Below are positions 42,516-42,821 of a stretch of 42,821 bases of DNA, one piece after another. Where the stretch lies: contig DDHP01000054.1 in NCBI GenBank assembly GCA_002338145.1, forward strand, positions 1 through 42,821. Reading direction: 5' to 3'. Under the pieces are notes generated by a model that ran no database searches, was not told the DNA's origin, and worked only from the letters and a program-made list of their open reading frames with translations. Made by a program: the position numbers and the translations under genes. Each line of letters begins with the position of its first letter. The stretch's first letter is position 1. Source of the stretch: Deferribacteraceae bacterium UBA1873 (GTDB lineage: Bacteria; Chrysiogenota; Deferribacteres; Deferribacterales; Flexistipitaceae).

Positions 42516-42761
42516 TTAATACTTAAAACATACCAACACATTAAAAAAATATAATTGGCTTAAGAGCGTTAATTATCAGGCAAATATAAAATTATGATAA
42601 AATAGAGATAAATAAATAGGGGTAATTATTTTCACTGTTTAAAAAATTTGTTTAAATCATATTAAGTTTTTGAATAATACAATAAACTTGTCAGAAAACA
42701 TCGCGATAAGTTATGTACTATGCAAAACTCTCACATAGAGACTTTTGAATAACCCTATTTT

Positions 42762-42821
42762 GTCATGCTGTAGCAGCAACAATGTTGCTAAATTTGACAG
42801 AGTCAACCATTTATTTCAGCA
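42762..42821. repeat. Second REP-like element, cut by the window end
   Basis: GTCATGCTGTAGCA (42762-42775) matches the first 14 bases of the element at 28877 in 12 positions. It is followed by the hairpin AGCAAC/GTTGCT with a 3-nt loop. The rest of the 42516-42760 gap is AT-rich with no supported gene. Confidence 0.5.

Noticed and set aside
42516..42760. Short open frames in the AT-rich end region
   Set aside because: No frame combines a start, a ribosome binding site and a recognisable composition.

Overview
The window is a compact, AT-rich bacterial chromosome segment. Its housekeeping genes fit a thermophilic or marine anaerobe of the Deferribacterota (a Flexistipes/Deferribacter-like organism). 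This placement is inference from protein style and gene content: desulforedoxin, a rubredoxin-like protein, a meso-DAP-type MurE, and a propionyl-CoA/methylmalonyl-CoA module. No rRNA, tRNA, CRISPR array, prophage or insertion sequence was found.

Layout. (1) 1-440: hairpin-rich leader and a 4-oxalocrotonate tautomerase-like gene. (2) 512-2464, minus: KtrA/KtrB potassium uptake. (3) 2544-10381, minus: a tight run of eleven genes ending at a hairpin terminator. It encodes a GAF/HD-GYP protein, a lone receiver, biotin ligase, type III pantothenate kinase, a TPR lipoprotein, a RodZ-like protein, a degenerate ASADH/USG-1-like protein, a NifS/IscS-like protein without the PLP lysine, an IscU scaffold, an Nfu protein and a 35-residue rubredoxin-like protein. 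(4) 10484-12537, plus: desulforedoxin, then yebC-ruvC-ruvA. (5) 12683-28669, minus: a complete-looking dcw cluster (mraZ-rsmH-ftsL-ftsI-murE-murF-mraY-murD-ftsW-murG-murC-ddl-ftsQ-ftsA-ftsZ) without murB. (6) 28685-29075: the mraZ promoter with a 10-bp-periodic repeat, and a hairpin-rich REP-like element. (7) 29076-34874, minus: ATP synthase atpF'-atpF-atpH-atpA-atpG-atpD-atpC, without the a and c subunits. (8) 35052-35628, plus: a possible 53-residue Cys-rich protein and a CsaA-like tRNA-binding protein. (9) 35631-42457, minus: propionyl-CoA carboxylase in three polypeptides, methylmalonyl-CoA mutase and its MeaB GTPase. (10) 42458-42821: promoter and the start of a second REP-like element.

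How the parts connect. Region 9 takes propionyl-CoA through methylmalonyl-CoA to succinyl-CoA, and the biotin ligase in region 3 would load its carrier protein. Region 5 makes UDP-MurNAc-pentapeptide and lipid II and builds the divisome; the RodZ-like protein in region 3 belongs to the same envelope theme. The end of region 3 is an Fe-S assembly set whose 'desulfurase' appears unable to bind PLP in the normal way. That is the most unusual observation here and resembles the Lys-less IscS known from Archaeoglobus fulgidus.

Start codons were moved from the longest ORF wherever a ribosome binding site or family alignment favoured a shorter one. Several genes appear to start with TTG. All family assignments come from reading motifs by eye, and no database search was run.
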